DNA of 64,000 nucleotides from Hygrocybe punicea. Taxonomy: Eukaryota > Basidiomycota > Agaricomycetes > Agaricales > Hygrophoraceae. The notes under the pieces were generated by a model. The model did no database searches and was not told where the DNA came from. It was given only the letters and a program-made list of their open reading frames with translations. The position numbers were made by a program, and so were the translations under genes. This document shows, in pieces, positions 10,496-23,242 of this stretch (within the stretch, counting starts at the first letter, position 1; each line of letters starts with the position of its first letter). The stretch lies in contig OY744466.1 of assembly GCA_963556145.1 (NCBI GenBank), positions 1,674,001-1,738,000 of the forward strand, written 5' to 3'.

Positions 10496-12774
10496 ATGTC
10501 CAATATACGGATTGACAATACCTTCGGTGAGACTATTTCCAGGTTCAGCTAGTATAGATTAACGCGGTTGTGGAGGTAGGGGCGTGTTATATTGGATCCA
10601 TGGTCACTTCAGCGTTCGTTTCATTTTTGCCTTCCTATTCAATGATGTTCATTCGTACCCATTAGCCTATACGGACTCACAACTCTCCAGGTAAAGTGCT
10701 CATTTTATCAATCAGCTTAGTAGCTGCCCTCATGTTCAAGCTGTAGACTTATTTCTACTTTGTGAACTATCCAAACGATGGCTTTGACAAGAAAGCTCTG
10801 GTAACATCTAGACCCTTTCACTTTTCTGGTCCATCAAGTTAAGCACTGTTCTTATATTTCAGGTGTCCACAATCTGGTATATGCTACGACAATGCCTTTG
10901 TACAAGTTCCAAACTTACCCGTCGTTCTCCCAGGCTTCTTGATACCTGTCATACGGCAGTCGGTAGGTTTCACGCTCGAATCGGTGGGCAAAAATAACTA
11001 CTCACGGACGGTATATATCTTAATTCTAGTGGGTCACGGGATGTACTACTACCTGGTCTGTGGACAAATGGTTAATTCGTGAAGTATACTTACCTTGGCT
11101 GCATTATTCCAGATAACCAACTACAACAATCCGGCGGCCCTTGCAGATGGTGTTTGGTTAGATTGATTTCAAATGGTAAACATCGGATGCTGACTCAATT
11201 TGGATGTAGGTCACTGTTTGTGAGTCTGTCTGTAAGTCAGGAATGCCTGACACTGACGTTTGTGTCTACTCCAGCTATCCACTGGTCTCAACGTAAGGAT
11301 TTTTGTTCCAAAAAACTTGCTTATTGAACCCGACATCCGATTACAGGTTGTAATAGCGGTCCTGGTCCAAATGTTAGAATATTTCGCGTACTACTGTCCT
11401 TTTTTGGGGCCAAATTTACCATCTCGGACCTGTCCCGTAGCTTCTTTACCATTCGGATTTTCTATTGTGAGTGGTTTCAGTCTTGGTGAAGCCTTCCCAA
11501 GCTGATGAGGCATGTCATGATTATAGTCACCCCTCCCAAGCTGCGGTGGTTTCTGGGATCTCTGCTTGTAAGTTGTTGTAGAACCCATATTATCTCCCAA
11601 CTAACCCTGTCCAAGATGCTCATTGTTATTGCACACTTCGGTGAACTTCCATCACTTTTCTACCGTGTAGCTTGCTGAAATATTTTCTGTAGCCTTCGGA
11701 ATAGGTATGATTTGAACCGTAGACAACTGCTCTCAAGACTGATTACCTCACTTCGAATTTAGAAACAGTTATATTAATGTGCGATGTCTATTGTCGGGGT
11801 GAGACAGCCAGATTTGACTTTAATCTGGACAGGTTCTTCAAGAAAGAATTCGACAAACTCAGTGAAATTACGGTAAGAGTCAATGAACGCGGATGTACCC
11901 TGGGCATCTTTGATTCCTTCGAAAACATTCCTTTGCCAACTATTTAGCTATTTGCTGCTATGCCGTTTGCTATCACTGCGATTCTGTCTGATGTCCTGAT
12001 TGCTGCCGCACTCTGCATTCTCTTGCACGGAAGCCGCTCTGATTTCCGGAGGTATATGCCGAAACTGTTTCATGATTGCCTCGCTGACTACCTCATGTTT
12101 CCAGCACCAATACAGTTGTCACAGCACTGATGGTATATACCATCAACCGCTCATTGTTAACGTCGTATGTCTTGCACTTTGGTTTGATCATGCCCGGCTT
12201 TGATACTGAATGCATTAATTTATTGGATTTAAATAGTGTGGTTGCTATCATTGAAGTTGTCGTCGTATGTCCAGTTTTACGACCTTCACGTATCTGCCAC
12301 CTCATCAAGTTTCATTCTAGTTTGCCATTTTACCAAACACCTTGTGGTTTGTTGCCATTGATTTCGTGATAGGAAAACGTACGTTTATCTGATGCTTAAG
12401 CTGATCTTGTACACTCTTTTACCCTGCCCTGAAGTTTACGCGAATTCCTTACTTGCGACACTCAACACTCGAAACTCTTTGCGCGGGAAAGGTCTCGAAG
12501 ATGACAGACTTCCCTCGGGGGGAACGATGAAGTCACTGCGAATGACAGATATACGCTTCCGAGATGCAAAATCCGGTCAGGCAGTGAGCACCAAAGCATT
12601 TTTTGTACCGGTGTTCATTTCTCATGAAGATCTCTCTGCGAGAATCAGATACGGACCTTGGACATCACATCATCAGAAACCCGAGCTGCACAGAGCACGA
12701 CCCGCTTTAGTGGTGACAACTCAGACCACTATCAGGCGTGTTCCAATCCATCGTGCCCAAAGTGTTTTGACTGA
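10496..12774 (+). CDS. DUF6534-type membrane protein
   Basis: Paralogue of the gene at the window start, here including the 5' end. It starts MSNIRIDNTFG (10496-10526), a typical family start, followed by a GTGAGA donor. Family blocks appear in order: FYFVNYPNDGFDKKAL near 10750, HGMYYYLVCGQMVNS near 11037, NYNNPAALADG near 11118, LFAAMPFAITAILSD (exon 11947-12051, LLHGSRSDFR), NTVVTALMVYTINRSLLTS, an exon with ILPNTLWFVAIDFVIGK, then LYANSLLATLNTRNSL. The last exon ends FSGDNSDHYQACSNPSCPKC, stop at 12772-12774. Several membrane helices are evident. The second exon (near 10553) reads through a TAG, so I cannot exclude decay at the 5' end. Function unknown. Confidence 0.7.
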
Positions 12775-13086
12775 TTCTGTTCTATTTGTTTATAAATAAG
12801 GACTGTGAGCAATTTAAGTACCGTATACACGGAGATACGTAGTGGTCCTGTTCGTTAGTTCTCGCCATGCGAAACTGAGAACGACGCGCTTTTCCAAGAT
12901 ATACACATTTCAGTTAGGGGGGCAGGAGGTCCCGTTGTTGGAGACACACTCACGAAATGTATTAGTGAGAATGTAAACCTTTCCATTGATGGACGACAAA
13001 TCATTGTGACACTTGAGGGAACAGCGCACGATATTCCGGAATTCCGCTCACGTCATGACTGTTTCTGTGAAACTAGTTGTCAGGGC
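12775..13086. other. No gene recognised
   Basis: Short stretch between the DUF6534 gene and the target duplication of the palindromic element. Nothing seen. Confidence 0.4.
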
Positions 13087-14246
13087 CTCGACTATGGAAA
13101 CCGGGACTGACCTGCTCAAAAACCGTGACACAACACCTGTGACTCCCGACTCTTCCCACGTCTTAGAGGTGGTGACACACCCTATTACCCCTTCTAATTA
13201 GAGGTATATTTTCTGCCGCAGGGCCTCCTTCAATAAACCTGCAATAGCTAAGGGACTTGAAAATATTGGTAGTGTAGTTACTAATGTCCTATATACGGTA
13301 ATAACCCATTCCGGAACGTCAGGAACAAGGGCGCTGATGGGCTCGGACTTTCCCGTCACCGTTGCTACGGGCCCGCCAATCACTACCGAGTCACGCGCGC
13401 TCGTCGTCGTCGACAGCGAGCACGATTTATTCACAATCTCGCCGTCTTTTCAAGCAGTTTTTTTGACATATCATAGATATATTGTTGTACATACTGTATA
13501 CAGACTAATATACATGAAAATATGCGAAATAAAAGAGAAATAAAAGAAATAAAAAATGATCATACCTGGGGTGCCGCCGCCGAACTGGTGGGTACCCACC
13601 TTCGCAGAGGCGTCACCGTTGGTCTACCATCAATGGGGGATGGTGCTGGAGGGTGGGTAAGGGGAGGGATGGACGCTGGCGGCGGGGAAGGGCGCTTGGA
13701 GTGGGGGGTGGCAATGGGTGGCGAGGAAGGGGCTGGGAAGGCGAGGTGGATGGAGGAAATAGAGAGGGGATGGATGGGAGAGGGTTCCCGGCCCCGAACG
13801 AGAGGCGGGAAGGGGTAAGTACGTGGAGAAAAAGCAGGAGGGAGGTGGGTACTTACCTACACCCTCGGGGCCCCCCACGGCCCTCCCCACATTCCACCAT
13901 GAATAAAGCAAATGGGGATGTCATCTCAGACATCCCCAGCACCTCCTTCGTCGTTGTTGCCATCCAGATCGGCCCCGTTGTCAAGTCGCGCGAAGATGGC
14001 GGCAATGGCGGTGGCAATGGCGATATCTCAACGACGATGACGCCGTTGGCCACGCCATCGCCGTGGGCGACCCTCTACATGTTCTTCATCACCTTCGTTG
14101 TTACGCGCCAGGTCCGCCGCCGCTGGTTTCGAAGATCAAGGCCGGTGGTTGAAAAACCCGGGCGCGCTCCTGCGCGGCTTTGAGGACGTCTGGGGTGGCG
14201 TTCTCGGTGCGAACCGTCGCCGTCGTCCTGGTTGTCCTTGTTTCCA

Positions 14247-14346
14247 NNNNNNNNNNNNNNNNNNNNNNNNNNNNNNNNNNNNNNNNNNNNNNNNNNNNNN
14301 NNNNNNNNNNNNNNNNNNNNNNNNNNNNNNNNNNNNNNNNNNNNNN
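14247..14346. other. Assembly gap of exactly 100 N
   Basis: A placeholder gap inside the left arm of the palindrome. The bases on both sides overlap: the left flank ends in GTTTCCA and the right flank begins GTTTCCA. The homologous place in the right arm (near 14500-14530) has this only once, with no extra sequence. The true gap may therefore be zero or a 7-bp overlap. Confidence 0.85.
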
Positions 14347-16815
14347 GTTTCCATCGTTGTTGAGGGGGTGGGGAGTGGGAGTGTGGCGAAATGAGGGGGG
14401 TGATGATGGTGAAAGGCTGAAAGCCATGTGATCAGACACCTGCCTTTAACTACCACAACTCGTCTACCAATTCGCCTCTCGCCTCACTCCCACTCCCCAC
14501 CCCCTCAACAATGATGGAAACAAGGACAATCAGGACGACGGCGACGGTTCGCACCGAGAACGCCACCCCAGACGTCCTCAAAGCCGCGCAGGAGCGCGCC
14601 CGAGGTTTTCAACCACCAGCCTTGATCTTCGAAACCAGCGGTGGCGGACCGGGCGCGTAACAACGAAGGCGATGAAGAACATGTAGAGGGTCGCCCACGG
14701 CGATGGCGTGGTCAACGGCGTCATCGTCGTTGAGATATCGCCATTGCCACCGCCATTGCCGCCATCTTCGCGCGACTTGACAACGGGGCCGATCTGGATG
14801 GCAACAACGACGAAGGAGGTGCTGGGGATGTCTGAGATGACATCCCCATTTGCTTTATTCATGGTGGAATATGGGGAGGGCCGTGGGGGGCCCCGAGGGT
14901 GTAGGTAAGTACCCACCTCCCTCCTGCTTTTTCCCCACGTACTTACCCCTTCCCGCCTCTCGTTCGGGGCCGGGAACCCTCTCCCATCCATCCCCTCTCT
15001 ATTTCCTCCATCCACCTCGCCTTCCCAGCCCCTTCCTCGCCACCCATTGCCACCCCCCACTCCAAGCGCCCTTCCCCGCCGCCAGCGTCCATCCCTCCCC
15101 TTACCCACCCTCCAGCACCATCCCCCATTGATGGTAGACCAACGGTGACGCCTCTGCGAAGGTGGGTACCCACCAGTTCGGCGGCGGCACCCCAGGTATG
15201 ATCATTTTTTATTTCTTTTATTTCTCTTTTATTTCGCATATTTTCATGTATATTAGTCTGTATACAGTATGTACAACAATATATCTATGATATGTCAAAA
15301 AAACTGCTTGAAAAGACGGCGAGATTGTGAATAAATCGTGCTCGCTGTCGACGACGACGAGCGCGCGTGACTCGGTAGTGATTGGCGGGCCCGTAGCAAC
15401 GGTGACGGGAAAGTCCGAGCCCATCAGCGCCCTTGTTCCTGACGTTCCGGAATGGGTTATTACCGTATATAGGACATTAGTAACTACAGTACCCTTAGCT
15501 ATTGCAGGTTTATTGAAGGAGGCCCTACGGCAGAAAATATACCTCTAATTAGAAGGGGTAATAGGGTGTGTCACCACCTCTAAGACGTGGGAAGAGTCGG
15601 GAGTCACAGGTGTGACACAATGTGTGATAGCCGAAGGTGATAGTGTATGGACCCCGTGTACTTTTTCTTTATCAATGTACATAATGTCTATTACTACATT
15701 CACAAGTCTCTTTTTGTAGTTGCAAGGTCATGATTCTAATATACATGGTGAAATTCTCAAGAGCATTGTGAATAGTTTAACTGCATTGGCACATAAGTTT
15801 ATGGATGTGCTACTTTTCAGTAATTGGGATATGATGAAAGAATGGGGAAAGGGCCAGAAGGCACAGGAATGGCTAAGAAAGGGTTGTAAGGGGCAGGAAA
15901 GGTTATGGGAGGGTGTAAGAGGGAGTCAGGGAGGTTAAGAAGAACTTGGTTAGGGTGTGAAAGGTGCAGGAGAGTGTGAGAGGACTTGGGGAGGTTTAGA
16001 GGGCTCAGGGGAGGACAGGGAGGACCTGGAGGAGGCCAGAGTGTAGGGAAGAGCAGGAGGTGGGCTCAGGTGAGTTGGGATGGGTGACTGAAGTGGTGCA
16101 GGATGTTTGTCAGCAAATACTATTATGCACACATTACTCTATCCCTCCACTGTTTGCCTTACACATCCGCATCACATGATGTGATGATCATGAGGAGAGT
16201 ATTGTCAAGAGTGAGGAGAACCACTTGAAGAGGGCAACAAGTCACATCACAGTGTGTTCCACATTTGACAATTTGACAGTCTGGATTTCATTGTCCTATG
16301 CCACTTTCTCACCAATTTCAACCTCCACTACTTGTACATTATGCTTTCCAACACCTCCTGCACTTCTTCCCTGGAATGTATGCCTTGCTCATACACTTTA
16401 CAGCTATACTTTCCCCACCCCTCAAATCAGCTGTCGTTCACAATGGACCTGACCATTCATTATTCATGAGAAGTATTATGAAAGTGCAAGCTGCAAGTTT
16501 ACCTTTCACACCTGTTTTTGCAGCCTCAGTAACTAATGAGCTCCCCACAGATTGTTTGCAACTCCACTACCCTACCCTGCCCTTCCCTTCTCTATGCCTT
16601 GTGTCCTCACACACACCCTTCCCATGCACTCCCATACCCCTTGCACCCTCCCTCACAAGGACTATCATGGGTATGCTGACACCTGAATGACCTGCAGGTC
16701 AGTGAGGGGTTGGGTGCAATGGGTGTACCCTTGCATAGGTATGGGGTGGTGTGTGGGTCACCTGCAGGTTGCCAACACATTGGTGTCTCCCCACCCTTGC
16801 TAGCATTTATCATGA

Positions 16816-17290
16816 TGTAGAGGCTCTGGACTGTCTGGAATCATATCCTCTTCATGTCCCACATTGTTCCCATCCACTTCCACTCCAATATCATTGATTC
16901 CACTCCTTTTCACCGATTCCACTCTGGATTCCACCTCTGAAATTGTTCCTACCCATGATGTGATGTTCCTAATGACTTAGAATCAGTATATATATACTTG
17001 TACATCACATATCTTCATTTCCCATCTCTCAGTACATAGGTCTCTTCTCCTATCTACCTCCCCACTTCACCGCTATCAGTTACTTCCTTTGCTTATAGTA
17101 TACAGCACAAGATTCTCTCCAGTAGTATAGAAGTTGTGCTTTTACACTACAAAATATAGCTTATTACCACACTTCAGATCTCCCATTTAGTGCCCTCATT
17201 GTATCTCCCATATTCCTCTTCATCTTCCCTCTACATTTCCCCTCTGTTCCAGAACCCCCAGATCTTGGTTGGATTAATTACGACAACCTA
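16816..17290 (+). repeat. LTR-like repeat, copy 1
   Basis: It begins TGTAGAGGCTCTGGAC and is collinear with the repeat starting at 51479 over about 480 bp: shared blocks CCTCTTCAT..CCCACAT, a GATTCC-rich stretch, ATACTTGTACAT, TCAGTACATAG, CAGTAGTATA and TTCCCCTCTG. The 5' TG and a promoter-like mid-region suggest a solo LTR, but the 3' end and target duplication are not clear. It sits inside the nested TIR element. Confidence 0.5.
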
Positions 17291-18355
17291 TACAAGACCT
17301 AAGACTCCTCAGATCACTTTCTAGCTAGTCACCCTTACTGTAGATTCCTATCCAGGTCTACACTGACACTTGCCATCACAACGACTTGGTAATTACATAA
17401 TGGGTTCCACAGGTGCAGGTCAGGGTCACCAACTGGCCACCCACTGCCACACCACACCCTTATGATGATGGTAACAGGTCACAACCACCAACAAGAAAGC
17501 AGTGCAAACCAAACCAAACAGGCATTGAGGGTGATGACTGCAACTGCCATGACCACAACCAAACCACAACCACAACCACAATGACTGCAATGGTGACCAC
17601 ACCAACAACAGTTACAGTACAATGGCAAAAAGGGTTGGAGGTGTGGTGTGCCTGCACTCCAACCCAGGTACATTTTATTTTTCTTCAACATAGATCTCTC
17701 ACCTCCCCCCCAGATACCGCTCAAGATTACCTCATGAATACAGAACACATCAAATGTGCTTTCAAGGTGATGGCAATGAGGGTAACAAAGAGGCACCAGA
17801 ACTGCAGCACCAGTGCTTCCCTGCGCCATCCAACCCCCTGAACATCTCACAACCCCTCTGTCCTTAGTGTATTGCATGGGTAACCCCCAGGTATTTTTAG
17901 CTGTACCCATACCTGCACCCGTTGGTACAATACCTGCAGGTTCACCTGTCATTTTAAGCCCTGGATATGCTTAAAATACAAGAATAAAGTATTTTAAGCA
18001 TATCTAGCTCAATACTTGACCATTGTGGATGATCCAGGGCTTCAAAAAGAGCTGGTGGGTCCAAGAATCTGTGCCTATGCCTGTACCTGAGGCTATACGT
18101 GTGGCAAAACCTGCAGGTTTACCCATACCCATGCAATACACTACCTGGCCTCTCACACCCTTGCATGGCCTCCCCCTGAGCTCACCTGAGCCTGCCCCTG
18201 CCCTTCCCTGCACTTTGGCCCTCCCTGGCCCCTCTAAACCTCCCTGACTCCCTCTTGCACCCTCCATAACCTTTCCTGCCCCTTCCAACCCTTTCTTAGC
18301 CATTCCTGTGCCTTCTGGCCCTTTCCTCATTCTTTTATCATATCCTAATTACTTA

Positions 18356-18576
18356 CACTGCAAACATCAAGGGATTTGTAAATTTGACATATGCTAAAAT
18401 AATCTATAAACATATTAATAATTTGTAAGATACTCAACAAATTCATAAAATATTGAACCCTTTATTTTTATAAATGGCAATCATTGCTTTATTTGGAATG
18501 AATTTTTGGAGTTTGCCAACTTTCTTAACAATTATTGGATTATGTCAAATTTACAAATCCCTTCATATTTGCAGTG
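18356..18576. mobile_element. CACTG-type MITE (CACTA-like), 221 bp
   Basis: Terminal inverted repeats of about 38 bp begin CACTGCAAAC(A)T and end AT(A)TTTGCAGTG. TTA flanks both ends (18353-18355 and 18577-18579), a 3-bp duplication as known for CACTA elements. It lies inside one terminal repeat of the element 15612-18782. The other terminal repeat, near 15825, shows the empty site (CTTTTCAGTAATT). AT-rich, no coding capacity. Confidence 0.8.
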
Positions 18577-18820
18577 TTAAAAGTAGCACATATAAACTTA
18601 TGTGCCAATGTAGTTAAACTACTCACAATGCTTTTGAGAATTTCACCATGTATATTAGAATCATGACCTTGCAACTACAAAAAGAGACTTGTGAATGTAG
18701 TAATAGACATTATGTACATTGATAAAGAAAAAGTACACGGGGTCCATACACTATCACCTTCGGCTATCACACATTGTGTCACGGTTTTTGAGCAGGTCAG
18801 TCTCGGTTTCCATACTCGAC

Positions 18821-19525
18821 AGGACTCCAACACACGAGGATGCATAGCTTGACAAAAACTGAAAACGAATCAAAGTTATTGAGTTGTCCTACACAATTGC
18901 CCAGCAACTCTGGAAATAAATGCATTTCTCCGAGTGGCAGCGGCAGCTTGTAAACCAACTTGGTTTGCAATCCGAGTCCTGGTATCGATGGTTATTCATC
19001 TGAAGGCCAGATAAATTTGTCTTTACAGCTATCCAGCCGACCAACAGCACTCAGTCACCTTCATGATGATACCACACACCGGCCCCAAGCAACCTTGCGG
19101 ACAACTGCCTTCATCCCGCCGGCATGTCTCCACGTCTCCATACGGCCGTACGCACGTCTGGAAACGCCGCCCACCAGTGTTACCACCACCCACAATTTCC
19201 GCAATGTGTGATCTGATCGGACGGCTCGACCTTTATGCACTGGACAACATCGCCGCGCTCGGTCATTCAACTCACCCGTGATGTCACGAACAACCCATTG
19301 TGGAACAACGCTAGCGCGCATGGTGTCAATAAGGAGGACGCGGCGACGGGGCGGCTAATAGACGATTTGAGGGGAGCATAGATGTGGATTGGATGGAGGT
19401 GGGGTACGGAAAGTGGTGGAGATACTACTACTAGTACTGCTGAGGGAACGACGGGGAGAAGGAAGAAAAGGCCCTGATTGTTGTTCATAATTATTTTTCT
19501 TCTGTACACGTTTTGGCAGACTACT
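18821..19525. other. Upstream region of F-box gene 1
   Basis: About 700 bp without a supported gene. It contains the putative promoter and 5' UTR of the F-box gene; an ORF extension upstream to 19478 exists, but the start at 19526 fits the paralogue better. Confidence 0.4.
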
Positions 19526-21182
19526 ATGACTGATGTTAATGTTAATGTTCCTCGCACCCCCAACTCTATCGAACAACCTTCCAATCGACTGTTATTATCG
19601 TCTTTCACCGACCGGAGACTTCTACCTGATGTTTGGCGACTCATTTTCCAATATGTCTCATCGTCACGCAAAGATCTTGCCAACCTTACCTTGACCTGCG
19701 CGTCGTTTCGCTGGTTCGCCCAACCCCTACTATTCCGCCGGATGGTCGTGCAGCCGTTCAGGACGATTATCAATTCTGAAGGGAGGACTAATATCGCCTT
19801 CACGATGGACGTCGTGGAACTTGAACTTGAACGTCTGCAATTCTACTCTTCATCAAGAATCTCGCCTTCAATAAAGAGCTCCCATGTCACTCCATTGCAG
19901 GTTTGGCAATTGCCAATAACTCCTGCTGCTCCCGGGCCTGACGTGGACAGGGACATCATTCTTGATGTATTTCTACAAGTCTTGCCCGTGTTTAGGAATT
20001 TGGGGGAACTGTCTTTTGGGGAGTTCGATATTACAGCTGAGCAGGTGGGTCAGTTGAGCAGGATCGAGAGCTTCAAACAGATTATTCTGTGTGGGTGTCG
20101 CTTGCCCGCAGGAGATCCACCACATCGTTTGCTCAGGATAGATCATCTCTCCATAACGGCCACATCTGCAACCGCCGGTCTCACAAACGAGTGGCTGCTT
20201 GCAACACAACTAGACGTATTGAAGACGCTTTGTCTTTCAGAACCTTACGAGACGTTTTACTTCTTGACGTCACCGTGGCCGAACTCTATGCAATCATTGC
20301 AATCCCTTGAGATCCCAATCACATCTATTCCCATCCACTATCTGATAACCGCCATATCCAAACTCCCTGCGTTAGAACACCTAACACTTGGTCGCACCGC
20401 ATGCTCCAAGACCGCGGTCCCATGCAAACTGGATCAGCCACAAACGCTGCACGGATCTCTTTATTCATACCATGGTCCTTTGGACATTTTCATGCATTTT
20501 CGATTACCGCGATTGCGACACTTGACAATAAGCGGTCTTTCAGTACTAAGTACTGCCAGTGCTGAGCCACATACTCTGTTTTGTGCTCTGTCTCATCTCC
20601 AAGAAGTCATTCGGCAGCTTGAATATCTCAGTTTTGGGATCCATTACCTCACGGAAGCATTGGCAACAACATTGTTCTCTCTTCTACCCCCCCAGTCAAG
20701 CCTGCAGTGTTTCGTTCTAACAATATATCACCCTCAGCCTCATACTATTGCAACTCCGGTCTTAGATAGCATGCAGGTAAGTACAGCAACATTCCGTCAT
20801 GTCAGTTTTACTCCTAACGGCATCACCCATTATTTGTGACAAGGTAGTTTGTGATGCCTTGGTCAAGTGGCACTTGCCCTCGTACATCCGGAAGATAAAA
20901 ATATCCTACAACAATTCTTTTGTCCTAGGCCTGAGGCCGTCACTCAATGCCAAAGCCATCGTAGATGTCCTGGTGCAGAAAAGTGACGATTTCCAGTGTC
21001 TGTGGCTTCAACATATATTCTTTTGGAAGCGGAATCCTGATGGATCTGAGTATGTTTCGACCGCAAAGTGTATGGGTGTGTTCCATTCAAGTTCTCTTGG
21101 GAGTTTTTATTCCGTTAATCCAAATGTGTACAGCAGTCGAACATTCACAGATGTTTGCGGAAGCTTGAAGCTTGAAGCTTGA
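19526..21182 (+). CDS. F-box-like protein, gene 1
   Basis: Exon 1 is 19526-20776 (MTDVNVNVPRT...), intron 20777-20843, exon 2 20844-21182. Residues about 25-75 form an F-box-like domain (FTDRRLLPDVWRLIFQYVSS, LTLTCASFRWFAQPLLFR). After it comes a leucine-rich region of irregular repeats such as LPALEHLTLG, LPRLRHLTISG and LQEVIRQLEYLSFG. F-box proteins usually bring substrates to SCF ubiquitin ligases through Skp1; this is family knowledge, and the substrate is unknown. The 3' end may carry one more intron: HRCLRKLE near 21150 resembles the end of gene 2. Tandem duplicate of the gene at 21292, 110 bp downstream, with the main intron at the same place (after DSMQ). Confidence 0.75.
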
Positions 21183-21291
21183 TGGGACGATCCGGTCTAT
21201 ATCTTCGATATTAGAGTTCATGTATGTTTGTGTTTGGAACTATGTAAGGCAACCAAGCTCAGCCTGAGGATATCGGTAGCGTATACGTATC

Positions 21292-22837
21292 ATGGGTGTT
21301 CTTCACACAGACGTAGAATCCATCGAACAACCTTCCGGTCAACTACTGTTATCGTCGTTCACCGATCGGAGACTTCTGCCTGATGTTTGGCAACTCATCT
21401 TTCAATATCTCTCCTCATCACACAAAGACATTGCCAGCCTTGCATTGACCTGCTCGTCGTTTCGCTGGTTTGCCCAACCCCTACTATTCCAAGATGTGAT
21501 TGTACAGCCGTTTAGGACGTTTATCAGTTCTGAAGCGAGGACTAATATCGCTTTCACAATTGACGTGGTGGAACTCGAACTCGAACGTCTGAAATTCTAC
21601 GCTTCCACGAGAATCGCGTCTTCAATAAAGAGCTGTCACGTCAGTCCACTGCAGGTTTGGCAATGGGAAATAATTCCCGCTACTCCTGACGTGGACAGGA
21701 ACATCGTTCTCGACGCATTTCTACAAGTCTTGCCCGTGTTTGGGAATTTGAGGGAACTGTCTTTTGGGGAGTTTGATATCACAGCTGAGCAGGTGGGCCA
21801 GTTGTGCAGGATCGAGAGCTTCGAAAGGATTATTCCGCGCGGATGTCGCTTGCCGGCAGGAGGTCCACCACATCCGAGTCGTTTGCTCAGAGTAGATCAT
21901 CTCTCCATAACCGCCACACCTGCAACCCGCGGCCTGACCCAGGGATGGCTGCGTGCAACGCGACTGGACACGTTAAAGAGTTTGCATCTTTTTCCATCCC
22001 AAGAGGCGCATTTGTTTTTGACCTCGCAATGGACGAGTTCTATGCCGTCTTTGGAATCCCTCCATATCGCTCTCATATCTGTTTCAAGCCACCATCTCGT
22101 AGCCGCCTTGCCAAAACTCCCTTCGCTTGAATATCTACATATTTCTAGCTCAGATTCCCGGTCGACGCTTGCATCAGAGAATATTCCGCAAACAACACAT
22201 GCTTCTCTCCGCTTCTACCATGGTCCTTTGGACATTTTCATGCATTTCCGATTTCCTCTGTTACGCCACTTAGGAATATGCAATTTTCCAGATCCTGCTG
22301 AGCCCAATGCTCTGTTCTGTACTCTGTCGCGTCTTCAAGAGGTCATCCGCCAGATAGAGTTTTTCTGTATTCCCATCCGTTACCTCACCGAGACATTGGC
22401 AACGACATTCTTTTCCCTACTGCCCTCTGACTCAACTCTGAAGGGTTTTTCGTTAATAATTCATCACCCTTTCGGTGTCGATGCACGAGATGGCATGCAG
22501 GTGTGCCAGTCCATACTCATTCTCGCTTCTAACCATTATATATTCCTCTCACAAGGTGTTTTGTGATGCCCTGCTGCAGTGCAATCTCCCCTCGCAAATC
22601 CGGAAGTTGCGTATTGTCTATGTCAACGTTCGATGCCGAATGCAACCAGCCATCAACACCAAGGCACTCCTCGATGCACTAGTTCATAAGTATAGCACTT
22701 TTCAGTGTCTATGGCTTCAACATCCTAGATTTACCTTCTTTTGGAGGCGGAATCCTGATGGAACTGAACATGTTCGGACCACGACGACGGGTATGTGTCC
22801 CAGCCAATTTGCGTTATTGATAGCTTTCTGTTATTGA
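21292..22837 (+). CDS. F-box-like protein, gene 2
   Basis: Exon 1 is 21292-22500 (MGVLHTDVESIEQPSGQ), intron 22501-22555, exon 2 22556-22837. The F-box-like segment (FTDRRLLPDVWQLIFQYLSS) and leucine-rich region are closely similar to gene 1, so this is a recent tandem duplication. Start chosen at the first ATG in frame, aligned with gene 1. The stop at 22835-22837 may be bypassed by a terminal intron: donor GTATGT at 22791, acceptor near 22857, then VVHRCLKKLDRITVIYS, which looks like a genuine family ending. Likely role as for gene 1: substrate receptor of an SCF-type ligase. Confidence 0.75.
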
Positions 22838-23111
22838 TAATATAAACGAAAATAGATTCGGGAAGTTGTTCACAGATGTTTGAAGAAACTTGATAGGATC
22901 ACCGTCATTTACTCACTAGGAAGCTGTTTACTCAAAGTGCTGCTATGACATTTCTTCCATCACAAACATCCACGCCACTGCTCCAAAAGTACCCATCATC
23001 TTACCACCCCCTACCAGCTAGCTGCATTGCTACTTTTGATAAATTGATTAGCCTCCCAATATTGGCGACAGCGCTCCTATCTACTGCCCGCCGTTTTACT
23101 TCTGATTGGTA

Positions 23112-23242
23112 GATGGCATGCAGGTTTGGTAGTTCCTATTCCATCCTATCATGCTTGCTTCTGACTATTGTATATTTGTGTGCCAAGGTATTCGGTGATG
23201 CGCTGTTGAGGTCCAAACTGCCCTCCGAAATCCGCAAGTGGC
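23112..23242 (+). pseudogene. Tail of a third F-box gene copy
   Basis: GATGGCATGCAG followed by an intron (about 23124-23187) and an exon coding VFGDALLRSKLPSEIRKW repeats the exon 1/exon 2 junction of the two F-box genes. Nothing of the F-box or most of exon 1 is present upstream, and after 23242 the similarity stops. It is a truncated duplicate, and no full gene can be made here. Confidence 0.7.

Larger units (their letters stand above)
15612..18782. mobile_element. Nested element with long terminal inverted repeats
   Basis: It starts GTGACACAATGTGTGATAG and ends with the reverse complement at 18782, splitting the right arm of the palindrome. The terminal repeats run about 400 bp: 15612 to about 16030 matches 18782 down to about 18130, once the MITE at 18356-18576 is removed. 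The uninterrupted left arm (near 13125-13140) shows the empty-site sequence, although about 10 bp around the junction differ. The inner part has no recognisable transposase: short ORFs, CCTGCAGGT-type motifs, an N/T-coding tract near 17500-17620 and an LTR-like repeat at 16816. It is probably non-autonomous. Confidence 0.65.
13093..18814. mobile_element. Large palindromic (foldback) element, with nested insertions
   Basis: The left arm (13093 to about 14384) is repeated almost perfectly in inverted orientation from about 14488 to 15611 and, after a nested insertion, 18783-18814. Both ends read TATGGAAACCG(G/A)GACTG inward. The sequence is flanked on both sides by CTCGAC (13087-13092 and 18815-18820), a 6-bp direct repeat that I read as a target-site duplication. 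The centre is a loop of about 100 bp (14385-14487). The arms differ by a few SNPs and a small indel near 13258/15495. No transposase is recognisable; the arm ORFs are Gly/Arg-rich and present in both arms. Superfamily not assigned. Confidence 0.75.

Noticed and set aside
14098..14456. ORFs crossing the N run
   Set aside because: They consist largely of unknown residues.
13522..15239. Gly/Arg/Glu-rich ORFs in both palindrome arms
   Set aside because: Several overlapping frames on both strands with biased composition, no motif; treated as element sequence.
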